Assembly (NCBI RefSeq): GCF_009795715.1
Contig: NZ_WTCR01000003.1
Location: forward strand, 372,001-436,000
Length of the DNA stretch: 64,000 nt
Source: Labilibaculum euxinicum
Lineage (GTDB): Bacteria; Bacteroidota; Bacteroidia; Bacteroidales; Marinifilaceae
Reading direction: 5' to 3'
The notes under the pieces were generated by a model, which was not told the origin of the DNA, did not search any database, and saw only the letters and a program-made list of their open reading frames with translations. The first letter of the stretch is position 1. Each line of letters starts with the position of its first letter. Shown in pieces: positions 52,519 to 61,492 of the stretch. Both the position numbers and the translations under genes were made by a program.

Positions 52519-52553
52519 AAAGTTCTCATCAGTAAATGGTGGGAGCTTTTTTT
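52519..52553 (+). terminator. Terminator of the FtsX-type permease gene
   Basis: A 12-bp stem allowing G-U pairs (AAAGTTCTCATC at 52519-52530 with GGTGGGAGCTTT at 52538-52549), followed by a T-run. Confidence 0.7.
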
Positions 52554-52569
52554 ATCGGGAAATTTTATT

Positions 52570-52693
52570 TTAACCAAATGGTTAAAAAATGAAGATTTAT
52601 TTGGAGGAATAAAAAAAAGCAAATATATTTGCATTAACCAAACGGTTAATCCGAATGGTTAATTTTTTGAGTATGAATTAACCAACTGGTTAA
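52570..52693. promoter_or_regulatory. Promoter and four TetR-type operators of the efflux operon
   Basis: Palindromes TTAACCAAATGGTTAA (52570-52585), TTAACCAAACGGTTAA (52634-52649), the imperfect TTAATCCGAATGGTTAA (52646-52662) and TTAACCAACTGGTTAA (52678-52693). A promoter TTTG (52600-52603)-N20-TATATTTG (52624-52631) lies between the first and second. Operator 2 covers the expected start point and operator 4 ends 10 nt before the tetR start codon, so repressor binding should block transcription of its own operon. Confidence 0.85.
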
Positions 52694-52703
52694 TAAAATA
52701 GAA

Positions 52704-53312
52704 ATGGAAAAGAAATCAGTCGAGACCCAAGAGAATATTCTAATTGCTGCAAGAACTATTTTTGCACAAAAAGGATTAGCCGGAGCCAGAATGCAGGAGA
52801 TTGCAGATTGTGCAGGAATAAATAAAGCTTTGCTTCATTACTACTATCGAAACAAAGAAAAATTATTTGAACAGGTTTTTGATGAAGCACTAAAAAAAAT
52901 GCTTCGCCCCATAGTTGCGTTTTTAGCAGATAATTCTGATTTGTTTCAAAAGATCAGAAATATTTGCAGGCACTATCATGAAGTGTTAGTTGAGTATCCG
53001 TTCCTTCCTAATTTTGTAATTAATGAAATTAATTCGGATCCGACACGAATACTTAAATTGTTTGATGTTGAAGGGTTTTTGGAGGGAAGGGAAAAGACAA
53101 TAATTCAAATTAACGAAGCTGTTAAGTCAGGAATTATAAGACCGATTGATCCAAGAGAGTTAATTCTAAATATCATTAGTTTGTCTATTTTTCCGTTCGC
53201 AGGCCGACCTGTAATTAAGGAGATTTTATATAAAAATGAAAATATATATGAGATACTGAAAGAACGGGCCGATCGTGTTTCTGATTTCATAATTCAATCA
53301 ATAAAAATTTAA
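52704..53312 (+). CDS. TetR/AcrR-family transcriptional repressor
   Basis: A 202-aa regulator with the TetR N-terminal helix-turn-helix: ILIAARTIFAQKGLAGARMQEIADCAGINKALLHYYYRNKEKLFEQVF. The C-terminal ligand-binding half is divergent, as usual. It is the first gene of a seven-gene efflux operon and is preceded by four matching palindromes, so autoregulation and control of the pump is well supported. The arrangement parallels CecR and the ybhGFSR pump in E. coli. Confidence 0.93.
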   Translation: MEKKSVETQENILIAARTIFAQKGLAGARMQEIADCAGINKALLHYYYRNKEKLFEQVFDEALKKMLRPIVAFLADNSDLFQKIRNICRHYHEVLVEYPFLPNFVINEINSDPTRILKLFDVEGFLEGREKTIIQINEAVKSGIIRPIDPRELILNIISLSIFPFAGRPVIKEILYKNENIYEILKERADRVSDFIIQSIKI

Positions 53313-53322
53313 TTCTTTTGAA

Positions 53323-54606
53323 ATGACATCAATTTGTAGAAAAAGCAAATACATTCTTTTGCTGATTATTTTTTTTAAGATTCAGATAGGATGGTCTCAG
53401 GAAGAGGTTCTTAGTTTGGATCAATGTCAAAAAGAAGTTCAGGAATTTTTCCCATTAATGAAAGGAAAAGAACTTTTGAGTAAATCTTCGGATTTGAATA
53501 CAGAGAATTTGAAACTTGCCTATTTACCAAAGATTTATGCCAATGGAAGCCTCAGTTATCAGTCCGATGTAACAGGTATTTCATTTCCCGGAATGAATAC
53601 GCCCAAAGCGCCAAAAGATAGATACTCGCTAAACTTAGATGTGGAGCAGTTGATATATGATGGCGGAAAAACTCATGACAGGGTTGAGGTGGAGAAGAAA
53701 TCTTCGGAGGTTGAAATTAAAAATCTGGAAATTCAGATGTATCAACTTCGTGAACGCGTTAATATGGCCTATTTTGGAATTCTGTTGGTTCGAAAAAGTA
53801 AATTGGTGATACTTGATAAACAAAATACTATTGTTAAACGCTTACAGCAATTGAAATCTGCCGTGGAAAATGGAATGGTTCTTCCTGCTAATTTAAAAAT
53901 TATGGAGTCTGAATTGCTTTTAATAGAACAGCAGGTGCTAGAGCTAAATGCTCGTGAGGAATCCTCATTTAATGTGCTTTCTCAGCTAATGGGACGCAGT
54001 TTAAGTGTGAATACAAAACTCGAAGAAACAGAATATGATCAACTATCAGTAAATGGTTTGGAATCTAAGGATAGGCCTGAATATCAATGGTACTTAAGCC
54101 GGCAATCATTGTTGGATGCTCAAAAAGAGTTATTGAAGAAAGATAGATATCCGGTGGTATCAGCTTTTGGTCAGATGGGATATGGAAATCCCGGTTACAA
54201 TCAATTAATGGATGAATTTGATACTTATTACATGTTGGGAGCAAAAATTTCCTGGAATATTTTCGATTGGAAATCAAATCGCAGAAAGCAAAAAGTAATT
54301 GGAATTCAAAAAGAGTTACTGGGAACCCAGGAGTTAAGTTTTACGCAAAATCAGCGTATTAATTTGGGGAAAGAAAGCAGTGAGATCAGGAAATTCGAAA
54401 TTTTACTTGAAAAGGATGATGCCATCATCGAATTGCAGGAGGATATAAGCAGAAGTTCAGCCTCGCAGTTGGATAATGGTGTGATTACTTCAAGTGATTA
54501 TTTAGAGGATTTGAATAAGGAAATTCAAGCGAAATTGAATAAAGAATACCATACAATTCAATTACAGCAATCATTGGCTGAGTTCAAACGAATCAAAGGA
54601 ATTTAA
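53323..54606 (+). CDS. TolC-family outer membrane efflux protein
   Basis: A 427-aa outer membrane channel. A signal peptide (about 1-25, ending GWS) is followed by two repeated coiled-coil/strand halves; LAYLPKIYANGSLSYQSDV, LNLDVEQLIYDGGKT and MLGAKISWNIFDWKSNRRK are the beta-barrel parts typical of OEP/TolC proteins. It provides the exit duct for the HlyD/ABC-2 pump encoded just downstream and begins 10 nt after tetR. Confidence 0.92.
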   Translation: MTSICRKSKYILLLIIFFKIQIGWSQEEVLSLDQCQKEVQEFFPLMKGKELLSKSSDLNTENLKLAYLPKIYANGSLSYQSDVTGISFPGMNTPKAPKDRYSLNLDVEQLIYDGGKTHDRVEVEKKSSEVEIKNLEIQMYQLRERVNMAYFGILLVRKSKLVILDKQNTIVKRLQQLKSAVENGMVLPANLKIMESELLLIEQQVLELNAREESSFNVLSQLMGRSLSVNTKLEETEYDQLSVNGLESKDRPEYQWYLSRQSLLDAQKELLKKDRYPVVSAFGQMGYGNPGYNQLMDEFDTYYMLGAKISWNIFDWKSNRRKQKVIGIQKELLGTQELSFTQNQRINLGKESSEIRKFEILLEKDDAIIELQEDISRSSASQLDNGVITSSDYLEDLNKEIQAKLNKEYHTIQLQQSLAEFKRIKGI

Positions 54607-54617
54607 ATATCAATAAA

Positions 54618-54722
54618 ATGAAACGTCCATGCCAAAGCGATTTTGACACTAAAGGGGATGATTATTCTAGCATAGAATCCCGAAAGCTTTGGGAACCATA
54701 TGGCAAAAACTTAAAATTATAA
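54618..54722 (+). CDS. Possible small protein, 34 aa
   Basis: A short open frame starts ATGAAACGTCC inside the efflux operon and ends 4 nt before the HlyD start. The product is hydrophilic, with one Cys, and begins MKRPCQSDFDTKGDDY. No family is recognised. It may be a real small protein coupled to HlyD translation, or a remnant. Only its operonic position supports it. Confidence 0.25.
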   Translation: MKRPCQSDFDTKGDDYSSIESRKLWEPYGKNLKL

Positions 54723-54726
54723 GCAC

Positions 54727-55611
54727 ATGAAATTAACAACAATTATAGGAGCAGTTACTCTTTTCTTTGCTTTTGGCTGCAGTCAAAATGAAGCCGATTC
54801 GGATGCTTTTGGAAATTTTGAGGCTACAGAGTATATGATTTCAGCTGAAAACAGCGGTAAAATACTTGCTCTTGATGTAAATGAGGGAGATGTTTTCTCA
54901 GAGGCAAAACAAGTTGGAGTTATTGATACCACTCAGTTGTATCTGCAAAGAGAGCAGTTAAAAGCACAAAAGTCAGCTGTGGCCTCAGGAGTGAAGAATA
55001 TCCTTTCTCGAATCGCGGTTTATCAGGAACAGATTTCTATCCTTGAAAAAGATAAATCAAGAATTGATAAAATGTTTGCAGACGGTGCAGCAACCAGCAA
55101 AGAAGTTGATGATGTTAATGGTGGAATTTTGCTTGCTCAGAAGCAGATACAAGCGGTTAAAACTGAGAATGCCAAGGTTTTGGGAGAGTTGGAGAGTCTT
55201 GATCGAAAAATTGAATCTTTAAACGATTTAATTGAGAAAAGTAAGATATATGTGCCAGAGGCCGCTACGGTTTTGGAAAAATATCATGAAGCTTATGAAA
55301 TGGTGAATACAGGAACACCACTATTTAAACTAGCCGATTTAAGTTCGCTTGATTTACGGGTTTATATTAGTGGTGATCAGCTTTCAGAAGTTAAAATCGG
55401 TCAAGAGGTGAAGGTTTTGATTGATAAGAATAAGGTGGAGAATGAAACGCTTCAGGGAAAAGTGATCTGGATATCTTCCCAATCTGAATTTACACCCAAA
55501 ATTATCCAAACAAAAAAAGAGCGCGTGAAATTGGTTTATGCTGTTAAGATTAAGGTGGTAAATGACGGACGTTTGAAGATTGGAATGCCGGGTGAAATTA
55601 GATTCAAATAG
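54727..55611 (+). CDS. HlyD/EmrA-type periplasmic adaptor lipoprotein
   Basis: A 294-aa membrane-fusion protein. The signal peptide ends in a lipobox FAFGC (Cys18). A biotinyl-lipoyl half motif (SAENSGKILALDVNEGDVFS) is followed by a coiled-coil hairpin (about 70-165), then YVPEAATVLEKYHEAYEMVNTGTPLFKLADLSSLDLRVYI (second lipoyl half), and a beta-barrel part ending GMPGEIRFK. It would link the inner-membrane ABC-2 pair to the TolC-like channel. Confidence 0.9.
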   Translation: MKLTTIIGAVTLFFAFGCSQNEADSDAFGNFEATEYMISAENSGKILALDVNEGDVFSEAKQVGVIDTTQLYLQREQLKAQKSAVASGVKNILSRIAVYQEQISILEKDKSRIDKMFADGAATSKEVDDVNGGILLAQKQIQAVKTENAKVLGELESLDRKIESLNDLIEKSKIYVPEAATVLEKYHEAYEMVNTGTPLFKLADLSSLDLRVYISGDQLSEVKIGQEVKVLIDKNKVENETLQGKVIWISSQSEFTPKIIQTKKERVKLVYAVKIKVVNDGRLKIGMPGEIRFK

Positions 55612-55614
55612 CAT

Positions 55615-56541
55615 ATGAACTCTACTGTTAGCATAAATAATTTATCGAAATCTTACGGTGACGTTTCAGCTCTTAAAGAAATTAATCTGAATATTAAATC
55701 GGGAGAATTGTTCGGATTAATAGGACCGGATGGGGCAGGTAAAACAACATTGTTTCGTTTGCTTGCGACTCTCTTGCTTCCCGATTCAGGTTCAGCAGCA
55801 TTGTGCGGTTTCGAGATGGTGAAGGAGTACAGGCATATTAGAAATATATTAGGTTATATGCCGGGTAAATTTTCTCTTTATCAGGATTTAACGGTCTTGG
55901 AAAATCTTAACTTCTTCGCAACAGTTTTCAATACCCGAATTGAAGACAATATGGACATGATTCGTGATATTTGGGTGCAGATTGAACCATTTAAGGACAG
56001 ACCGGCGGGCAAATTATCGGGCGGAATGAAGCAAAAACTGGCTCTTTGCTGTGCGCTGATTCATCAGCCAAAAATATTGCTTTTAGATGAACCTACAACC
56101 GGTGTTGATGCTGTTTCGAGAAGTGAGTTTTGGCAAATGCTGAAAGGTTTGAAATCAAAAGGGATCACTATAGTTGTGGCTACTCCTTATATGGATGAGG
56201 CAAATTTGTGCGAGCGGGTTGCGCTTATGCAATCAGGCGAAATTCTAAGTTTGGATAGTCCATCTGGTATAATTGCCAGTTTCGAAAAAGATTTGTACTC
56301 TTTTGAGGCAAAAGATACCTATCAGCTTTTGTTGAATTTACGCGCTTATCCATTTGTTAATTCTGTTTTTTTATTTGGCCAAAGTGTTCATTATACAGAT
56401 GTTCGGGATGATTTTGTCCTGTCGGATTTGAAAGATTATCTGAAATCGAAAGGGCAGGATCATGTTGAAATTAAACAAATTGCGGCAGGTATAGAGGATT
56501 GTTTTATGGCTTTGAGTCAACAAAATACTGTTCAGAAATGA
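55615..56541 (+). CDS. ABC transporter ATP-binding protein, first of two
   Basis: A 308-aa ATPase: Walker A GPDGAGKTT, Q-loop in GYMPGKFSLYQDLTVLENL, signature LSGGMKQKL, Walker B ILLLDEPTTGVD and switch region VVATPYMDEANLCERV, where the usual H-loop His is not seen in the expected TTH form (ATPY here). A C-terminal 70-residue extension follows. It resembles the first ATPase half of YbhF. It overlaps the second ATPase gene by 4 nt. Confidence 0.93.
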   Translation: MNSTVSINNLSKSYGDVSALKEINLNIKSGELFGLIGPDGAGKTTLFRLLATLLLPDSGSAALCGFEMVKEYRHIRNILGYMPGKFSLYQDLTVLENLNFFATVFNTRIEDNMDMIRDIWVQIEPFKDRPAGKLSGGMKQKLALCCALIHQPKILLLDEPTTGVDAVSRSEFWQMLKGLKSKGITIVVATPYMDEANLCERVALMQSGEILSLDSPSGIIASFEKDLYSFEAKDTYQLLLNLRAYPFVNSVFLFGQSVHYTDVRDDFVLSDLKDYLKSKGQDHVEIKQIAAGIEDCFMALSQQNTVQK

Positions 56542-57284
56542 ATTCAGATAAAAAAGTAATATCAGTAAGGAATTTGACTAAAAAGTTTGGCTCGTTTACA
56601 GCAAATGATGATTTGTCATTTGATGTATATCAGGGTGAGATTTTTGGCTTTTTGGGTGCAAACGGAGCGGGAAAGACAACTGCAATGAAAATTTTGTGTG
56701 GTCTTTCGTATCCAACATCCGGAGAGATAATGGTTGCCGGCTTAGATGTTTACAAACAAAGGGAAGAACTGAAAAGAAATATTGGCTACATGAGTCAGAA
56801 GTTTTCATTGTACGAGGATTTAACGGTATTTGAGAATATTCGTTTCTATGCCGGTATTTATGGGATGTCATTGAAGGATATCAAGTTGAAGTCGGATGAT
56901 TTGTTGAAAAAACTGGATTTGGTTCATGCCCGAAATAAAAGAATTGGTGAACTGCCACTTGGTTGGAAGCAGAAACTGGCTTTTTCTGTTGCTATTTTTC
57001 ACAATCCGGAAATCGTGTTTTTAGATGAACCAACCGGAGGGGTTGATCCGGTTACCCGAAGGCAGTTTTGGGATCTGATTTACGAAGCTTCCCGAAATGG
57101 AATTACCGTTTTTGTAACCACTCACTATATGGATGAGGCAGAGTATTGCAACCGGGTTTCAATAATGGTTGACGGAAGAATTGAAGCATTGGATACACCG
57201 GAAGGGCTTAAAAATAAATTCGACGCCAAAGATATGGATGAGGTTTTTCTTCGTTTGGCAAGAAAAAGTAATTACAAAGAGTAA
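56538..57284 (+). CDS. ABC transporter ATP-binding protein, second of two
   Basis: A 248-aa ATPase: Walker A GANGAGKTT, GYMSQKFSLYEDLTVFENI, Walker B IVFLDEPTGGVD and H-loop VTTHYMDEAEYCNRV. The signature is degenerate (LPLGWKQKLA in place of LSGGQ), as in the C-terminal ATPase half of YbhF-type proteins. With the preceding ATPase, which has a good signature but an altered H-loop, it may form an asymmetric heterodimer. The ATG at 56538 (overlapping the previous stop as ATGA) is chosen over an upstream in-frame ATG. Confidence 0.93.
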   Translation: MNSDKKVISVRNLTKKFGSFTANDDLSFDVYQGEIFGFLGANGAGKTTAMKILCGLSYPTSGEIMVAGLDVYKQREELKRNIGYMSQKFSLYEDLTVFENIRFYAGIYGMSLKDIKLKSDDLLKKLDLVHARNKRIGELPLGWKQKLAFSVAIFHNPEIVFLDEPTGGVDPVTRRQFWDLIYEASRNGITVFVTTHYMDEAEYCNRVSIMVDGRIEALDTPEGLKNKFDAKDMDEVFLRLARKSNYKE

Positions 57285-57317
57285 GAATCTGAACGGATTT
57301 ACTAAAAATATAAAGAG

Positions 57318-58424
57318 ATGAAACGATTTATCGGTTTTCTGAAAAAAGAATTCTATCACATTTTTCGCGATAAAAGATCGATGCTGATATTATTTGGAAT
57401 GCCCATTGTGCAGTTGCTGCTTTTTGGTTTTGTTATCACCAACGACCTTAAAGATGTTAAAATGGCTGTTGTTGATCATTCTAAAGATGAATATACATCT
57501 GAAATCATTAATAAAATAACCTCTTCGGGTTATTTTAAACTTGTTAAGAGTCTGGATGGCATTGCACAGGTAGATGAGCTTTTCCGAAAAGGAGAAACGA
57601 AGCTGGTTTTGGTGTTTGAGCCTGATTTCGGAAAAAACTTTATTAAAGGATCAAAAGCTTCGGTGCAAATATTGACTGATGCTTCGGAACCGAATATGGC
57701 TAGTTTAGAGGTGAATTATCTTCAGGGAATTCTTCAAAATTACAATCTGGAAATTAATAGAGGAAAGATAGTTCCCAGTCAAATCAGTACTCAAACAAGA
57801 ATGTATTTTAACCCCAATATGGAGAGTGTATACATGTTTGTTCCGGGAATTATGGCCACAATTTTAATGTTGGTTTCTGCCATGATGACTTCTATATCTA
57901 TAGCACGTGAAAAGGAAATGGGAACCATGGAGATTTTGCTGGTTTCGCCATTGCGTCCTTTGCAAATCATCTTAGGGAAAGTTACGCCTTATCTGTTTTT
58001 ATCGTTTATTAATGCTTTGGTAATTGTCGGAATGGGCTATTTTGTATTTGGAGTTCCTGTTTTGGGTAGTTTCGCCTTACTTATGGCAGAGAGTCTTTTG
58101 TTTATTCTGATGGCTCTTTCTTTAGGAATCTTTATTTCAACAGTTTCGGACAGTCAGCAGGTTGCTATGATGCTCTCTATGTTTGCATTAATGCTGCCGA
58201 CAATTTTGCTTTCAGGTTTCATTTTCCCTTTACGGAATATGCCTGTACCTCTGCAAATCATCAGTCATATTATTCCACCACGATGGTTCATTATAATCAT
58301 TAAAAATATCATGTTAAAGGGATCCGGATTTGAATTTGTTTGGAAAGAAACCTTAATTCTTATTGGAATGACTGCTGGATTCATTGGTCTTAGCGTCAAA
58401 AAGTTTAAAATCAGATTGGAGTAA
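57318..58424 (+). CDS. ABC-2 family permease, first of two
   Basis: A 368-aa permease of the YbhS/YbhR type: an N-terminal helix (about 24-42), a large periplasmic domain (about 45-170), then five helices (about 175-365) with SIAREKEMGTMEILLVSPLRPLQIILGK, the coupling region of this family, and LPTILLSGFIFPLRNMP. It forms the inner-membrane channel with the next gene product. Confidence 0.92.
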   Translation: MKRFIGFLKKEFYHIFRDKRSMLILFGMPIVQLLLFGFVITNDLKDVKMAVVDHSKDEYTSEIINKITSSGYFKLVKSLDGIAQVDELFRKGETKLVLVFEPDFGKNFIKGSKASVQILTDASEPNMASLEVNYLQGILQNYNLEINRGKIVPSQISTQTRMYFNPNMESVYMFVPGIMATILMLVSAMMTSISIAREKEMGTMEILLVSPLRPLQIILGKVTPYLFLSFINALVIVGMGYFVFGVPVLGSFALLMAESLLFILMALSLGIFISTVSDSQQVAMMLSMFALMLPTILLSGFIFPLRNMPVPLQIISHIIPPRWFIIIIKNIMLKGSGFEFVWKETLILIGMTAGFIGLSVKKFKIRLE

Positions 58425-58471
58425 TACCCATCGAGATTTAAATTTATTTTTAACTGCAATGTAAATAAAAG

Positions 58472-59590
58472 ATGCGCACTATAAAATTCATATTACAAAA
58501 AGAGTTTCTTCAGATTTTTAGAAACAAGAGTATGTTGCCTGTAATTTTTGTTATGCCAATTATTCAGCTTTGTGTATTGGTATTTGCAGCAACTTACGAA
58601 ATGAAAAACACCAATCTGTTTGTTGTTGATAAAGATCTTTCCAGCCATTCCCGTGAACTGATTTCCAAATTTAACGGTTCTCCTTTTTTTACCGTTAAGG
58701 ATATCGATTTTTCGATTAATAACGCTGAAGATGAGCTTTTAAAGGACGATGTTGATGCGATTCTGGTTTTTGAAAATGGCTTTGGAAAGTTGGTGGATAA
58801 AAAAGAACCTGCAGAGGTTCAGGTGTTGGTAAATGCAATAGATGCCAGTGCTGCCGGATTATACAATGCCTATATTTTATCGGTAATACAGGAATATAAT
58901 TTGCAGCTCAAAGCTAAACTTCAGATTGTAGGAAAAGACAACGGAATTCATTTGGTTCAAAATACATATTCCTTTTTGTTTAATCCTGAAATGAAATACA
59001 TTCCCTATATGCTGCCCGGAATTCTGGTTTTATTGGTGACTGTAATTGGCTTGTTTTTATCTGCAATGAATGTGGTGCGCGAAAAGGAAATTGGGACTAT
59101 CGAACAAATTAATGTGACACCAATTAAAAAATATCAATTCCTTATTGGAAAGCTAATCCCGTTTTTAGTGATTGGTTTTTTTGAACTGGGAGTTGGTTTA
59201 CTACTTGCTGCATTTGTGTTCAAAATTCCAATTTTAGGTTCGGTTTGGTTAATTTATTTAGTTGCATTTGTTTATCTGCTTACTATTTTAGGAATTGGCT
59301 TATTAATATCAACCCAAACCGATACGCAGCAACAAGCTATGTTTATTGCCTGGTTTTTCATGATTATTTTTATCATGATGAGTGGGTTGTTTACGCCCAC
59401 AGATAGTATGCCCATGTGGGGACAAAAACTGAATTATTTAAATCCTGTCGCTTATTTCATTAAAATAATTAGAATGATTATGCTGAAGGGATCCGGATTT
59501 ATGGATGTTGCAAAGGAGTTAGGTATTCTGGGAGTGTACGCTGTTTCAATACTAGGGATTGCCGTAAATCGGTATCGAAAGGTTGCTTAA
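58472..59590 (+). CDS. ABC-2 family permease, second of two
   Basis: A 372-aa paralogue of the preceding permease with the same plan: N-terminal helix, periplasmic domain, then helices with NVVREKEIGTIEQINVTPIKKYQFLIGK and FFMIIFIMMSGLFTPTDSMP. Two different permeases plus two different ATPases suggest a fully heteromeric exporter. Last gene of the efflux operon; no clear terminator with a T-run was found after it. Confidence 0.92.
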   Translation: MRTIKFILQKEFLQIFRNKSMLPVIFVMPIIQLCVLVFAATYEMKNTNLFVVDKDLSSHSRELISKFNGSPFFTVKDIDFSINNAEDELLKDDVDAILVFENGFGKLVDKKEPAEVQVLVNAIDASAAGLYNAYILSVIQEYNLQLKAKLQIVGKDNGIHLVQNTYSFLFNPEMKYIPYMLPGILVLLVTVIGLFLSAMNVVREKEIGTIEQINVTPIKKYQFLIGKLIPFLVIGFFELGVGLLLAAFVFKIPILGSVWLIYLVAFVYLLTILGIGLLISTQTDTQQQAMFIAWFFMIIFIMMSGLFTPTDSMPMWGQKLNYLNPVAYFIKIIRMIMLKGSGFMDVAKELGILGVYAVSILGIAVNRYRKVA

Positions 59591-59822
59591 TAACGTTGGT
59601 TTTTGTCTGATTCTGAAGGAAGCTTACAAAGTCTTGACTTTGTGCGATTATAGTCTGCTTGTAAATTGGATGAGTTAACTGATCACTCTATTTTACTGAA
59701 GTTGAATGTTGAATTTATTGAAACAGGGGATTATTTACCGGTAAAAATGTGGCGTTAACCTATTTCCAATTTCATGTTTTGTCAATATAATTTTATTTTG
59801 AAATCTATTTAAATCTTCCATC

Positions 59823-61109
59823 ATGTTTGCAGAACATTATAAATTTCATGAGCCATTACATTTGGAGTTTCTTAAAATTGAAAGGAAGCGGGCCGGTATT
59901 ATTTTAGTTCTTTTCCTAATCAGCTCTGTGTTAATTCCAGTGCTGCATCATTTAAGTCCTAATTTATTGAGAGCCTCTTTGAATAACAAAAAGTTTGTTG
60001 ATTCGATGCTCTTTTGGTGGATGATTTTTTTCTTGTTCGAAATTTTTGTGTTTATCCGGATGAATTGGCTCATTAGAAACAAGCGCTCCATTTCTAAGAA
60101 AGTTTTGATTCCCAATTTAATTATGGAGTTTGGATTACCTGCCGTTATTCTACTTAATGCAATAAAATATGACAACTCACTTTTGCTGTTGGAATACGAT
60201 GGGTTTACTTTTTATTTTTTGCTTTTGATGCTGTCGGCAATGCATCTTGATTTTAAGATATCTCTGGGGGCCGGCATATTGGCTTGCATTGGATATTGGG
60301 GTGTTTCTTACTGGGGGATACAATTTTTGAAACCTGTTGGTGATGTTGAGCAAATGATTGAAATTTATTTGATGAGGAGTATGGGATTATTGTCAGCAGG
60401 AATAGTTGCAGGCGTGGTTGCTGCAGAAATACGAAAGAGGGTGAATAATCTGCTGAAAGCAAAAGATGATCAAAATGAAATGGAATCTCTTCTTGGTCAG
60501 CAGTTATCAACACATATAGCGAAAGAATTGATTTTGCATAAAAATGATAAGGTGGGGCAAAAAATGACAGGATCTATTATGTTCATGGATATTCGTAATT
60601 TCACATCAATGGCCGATCAGCAAAGCCCTGAAGAAACTATCGAATTTCAAAATGCAATTTTTGATCCTCTTATCCGGATTATCGAGAAGAATAATGGAAT
60701 TATTCACCAAATATTGGGGGATGGATTCATGGCTTCTTTTGGTGTTGCAGTTGAAAATCCAAATCATGTGGTTGATGCATATTGTGCGGGTGTTCAAATA
60801 GCCGAAGTTATTAATCATTGCAGGAATGAAATAAACGGTGATAAAACCCGTGTTGGTATAGGTCTTCATTGTGGCGAAGTAATTACGGGGAATATAGGGA
60901 ATGAAATCCGTAAACAATTTTCCATTGCGGGCAAAAATGTAATAATAGCTTCCCGAATAGAACAATTAAATAAGCAATTCGATTCACAATTTTTAGTGAG
61001 CAGGGCAGTCGCTGATCAATTAAATGGCAATCGTAATACTTTAATTGATCTTGGAAAAATTAAGATGAAAGGAATTGACGAAAAAATTGAATTGTTTCAG
61101 GTGGTATAA
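59823..61109 (+). CDS. Membrane-bound class III nucleotide cyclase with altered active site
   Basis: A 428-aa protein with six predicted N-terminal membrane helices (about 24-202) and a C-terminal class III adenylate/guanylate cyclase domain (about 245-428). Both metal Asp residues are present (Asp256 in FMDIRNFT, Asp300 in ILGDGF), as is the catalytic Arg378. The position of the purine-binding Lys is Gln296, the second specificity position is Ser367, and the transition-state Asn is replaced by Ile374. Activity and nucleotide preference are therefore uncertain. No regulator or effector gene is adjacent. Confidence 0.85.
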   Translation: MFAEHYKFHEPLHLEFLKIERKRAGIILVLFLISSVLIPVLHHLSPNLLRASLNNKKFVDSMLFWWMIFFLFEIFVFIRMNWLIRNKRSISKKVLIPNLIMEFGLPAVILLNAIKYDNSLLLLEYDGFTFYFLLLMLSAMHLDFKISLGAGILACIGYWGVSYWGIQFLKPVGDVEQMIEIYLMRSMGLLSAGIVAGVVAAEIRKRVNNLLKAKDDQNEMESLLGQQLSTHIAKELILHKNDKVGQKMTGSIMFMDIRNFTSMADQQSPEETIEFQNAIFDPLIRIIEKNNGIIHQILGDGFMASFGVAVENPNHVVDAYCAGVQIAEVINHCRNEINGDKTRVGIGLHCGEVITGNIGNEIRKQFSIAGKNVIIASRIEQLNKQFDSQFLVSRAVADQLNGNRNTLIDLGKIKMKGIDEKIELFQVV

Positions 61110-61492
61110 TTCATTAAAAACCAGCATTCCTGACATCAAGCAACTTCAGTTTTGTTTTTATCCTCGCGTATAAAACAGCTTCTATTCTGTTTTTTTTCAT
61201 TTTAAATACCATTTTATTCATAATTATGCTTTTCAGATTGCTTTAAAGTAGATGAACTTACACCTTTATATATGGCTTGATTTTGTTCAATTGACTTGTT
61301 TTGGTGATTAAATAAATTATATTTGCGATAAAAATCCCTATTTTTAATATTTATAAATAGAGGCTAATTTAGAATGGTATTACGAAAAAATATAAACATT
61401 TTTGTACTCTTAATAGTAGAAAGAATGTACTGGCTTGTTGCTGGGATGAGTTGTGATGTTGAAATATAACAAGTTGAATCAAATTACATTTA
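61110..61492. other. Intergenic region after the cyclase
   Basis: A 383-bp gap. A weak hairpin AAAACAG/CTGTTTT with eight T (61172-61198) may terminate the cyclase gene. No promoter or gene is evident. Confidence 0.45.

Noticed and set aside
59626-59643. Palindrome ACAAAGTCTTGACTTTGT as terminator of the efflux operon
   Set aside because: Very short loop and no T-run; could be a chance palindrome or protein site, not a terminator.
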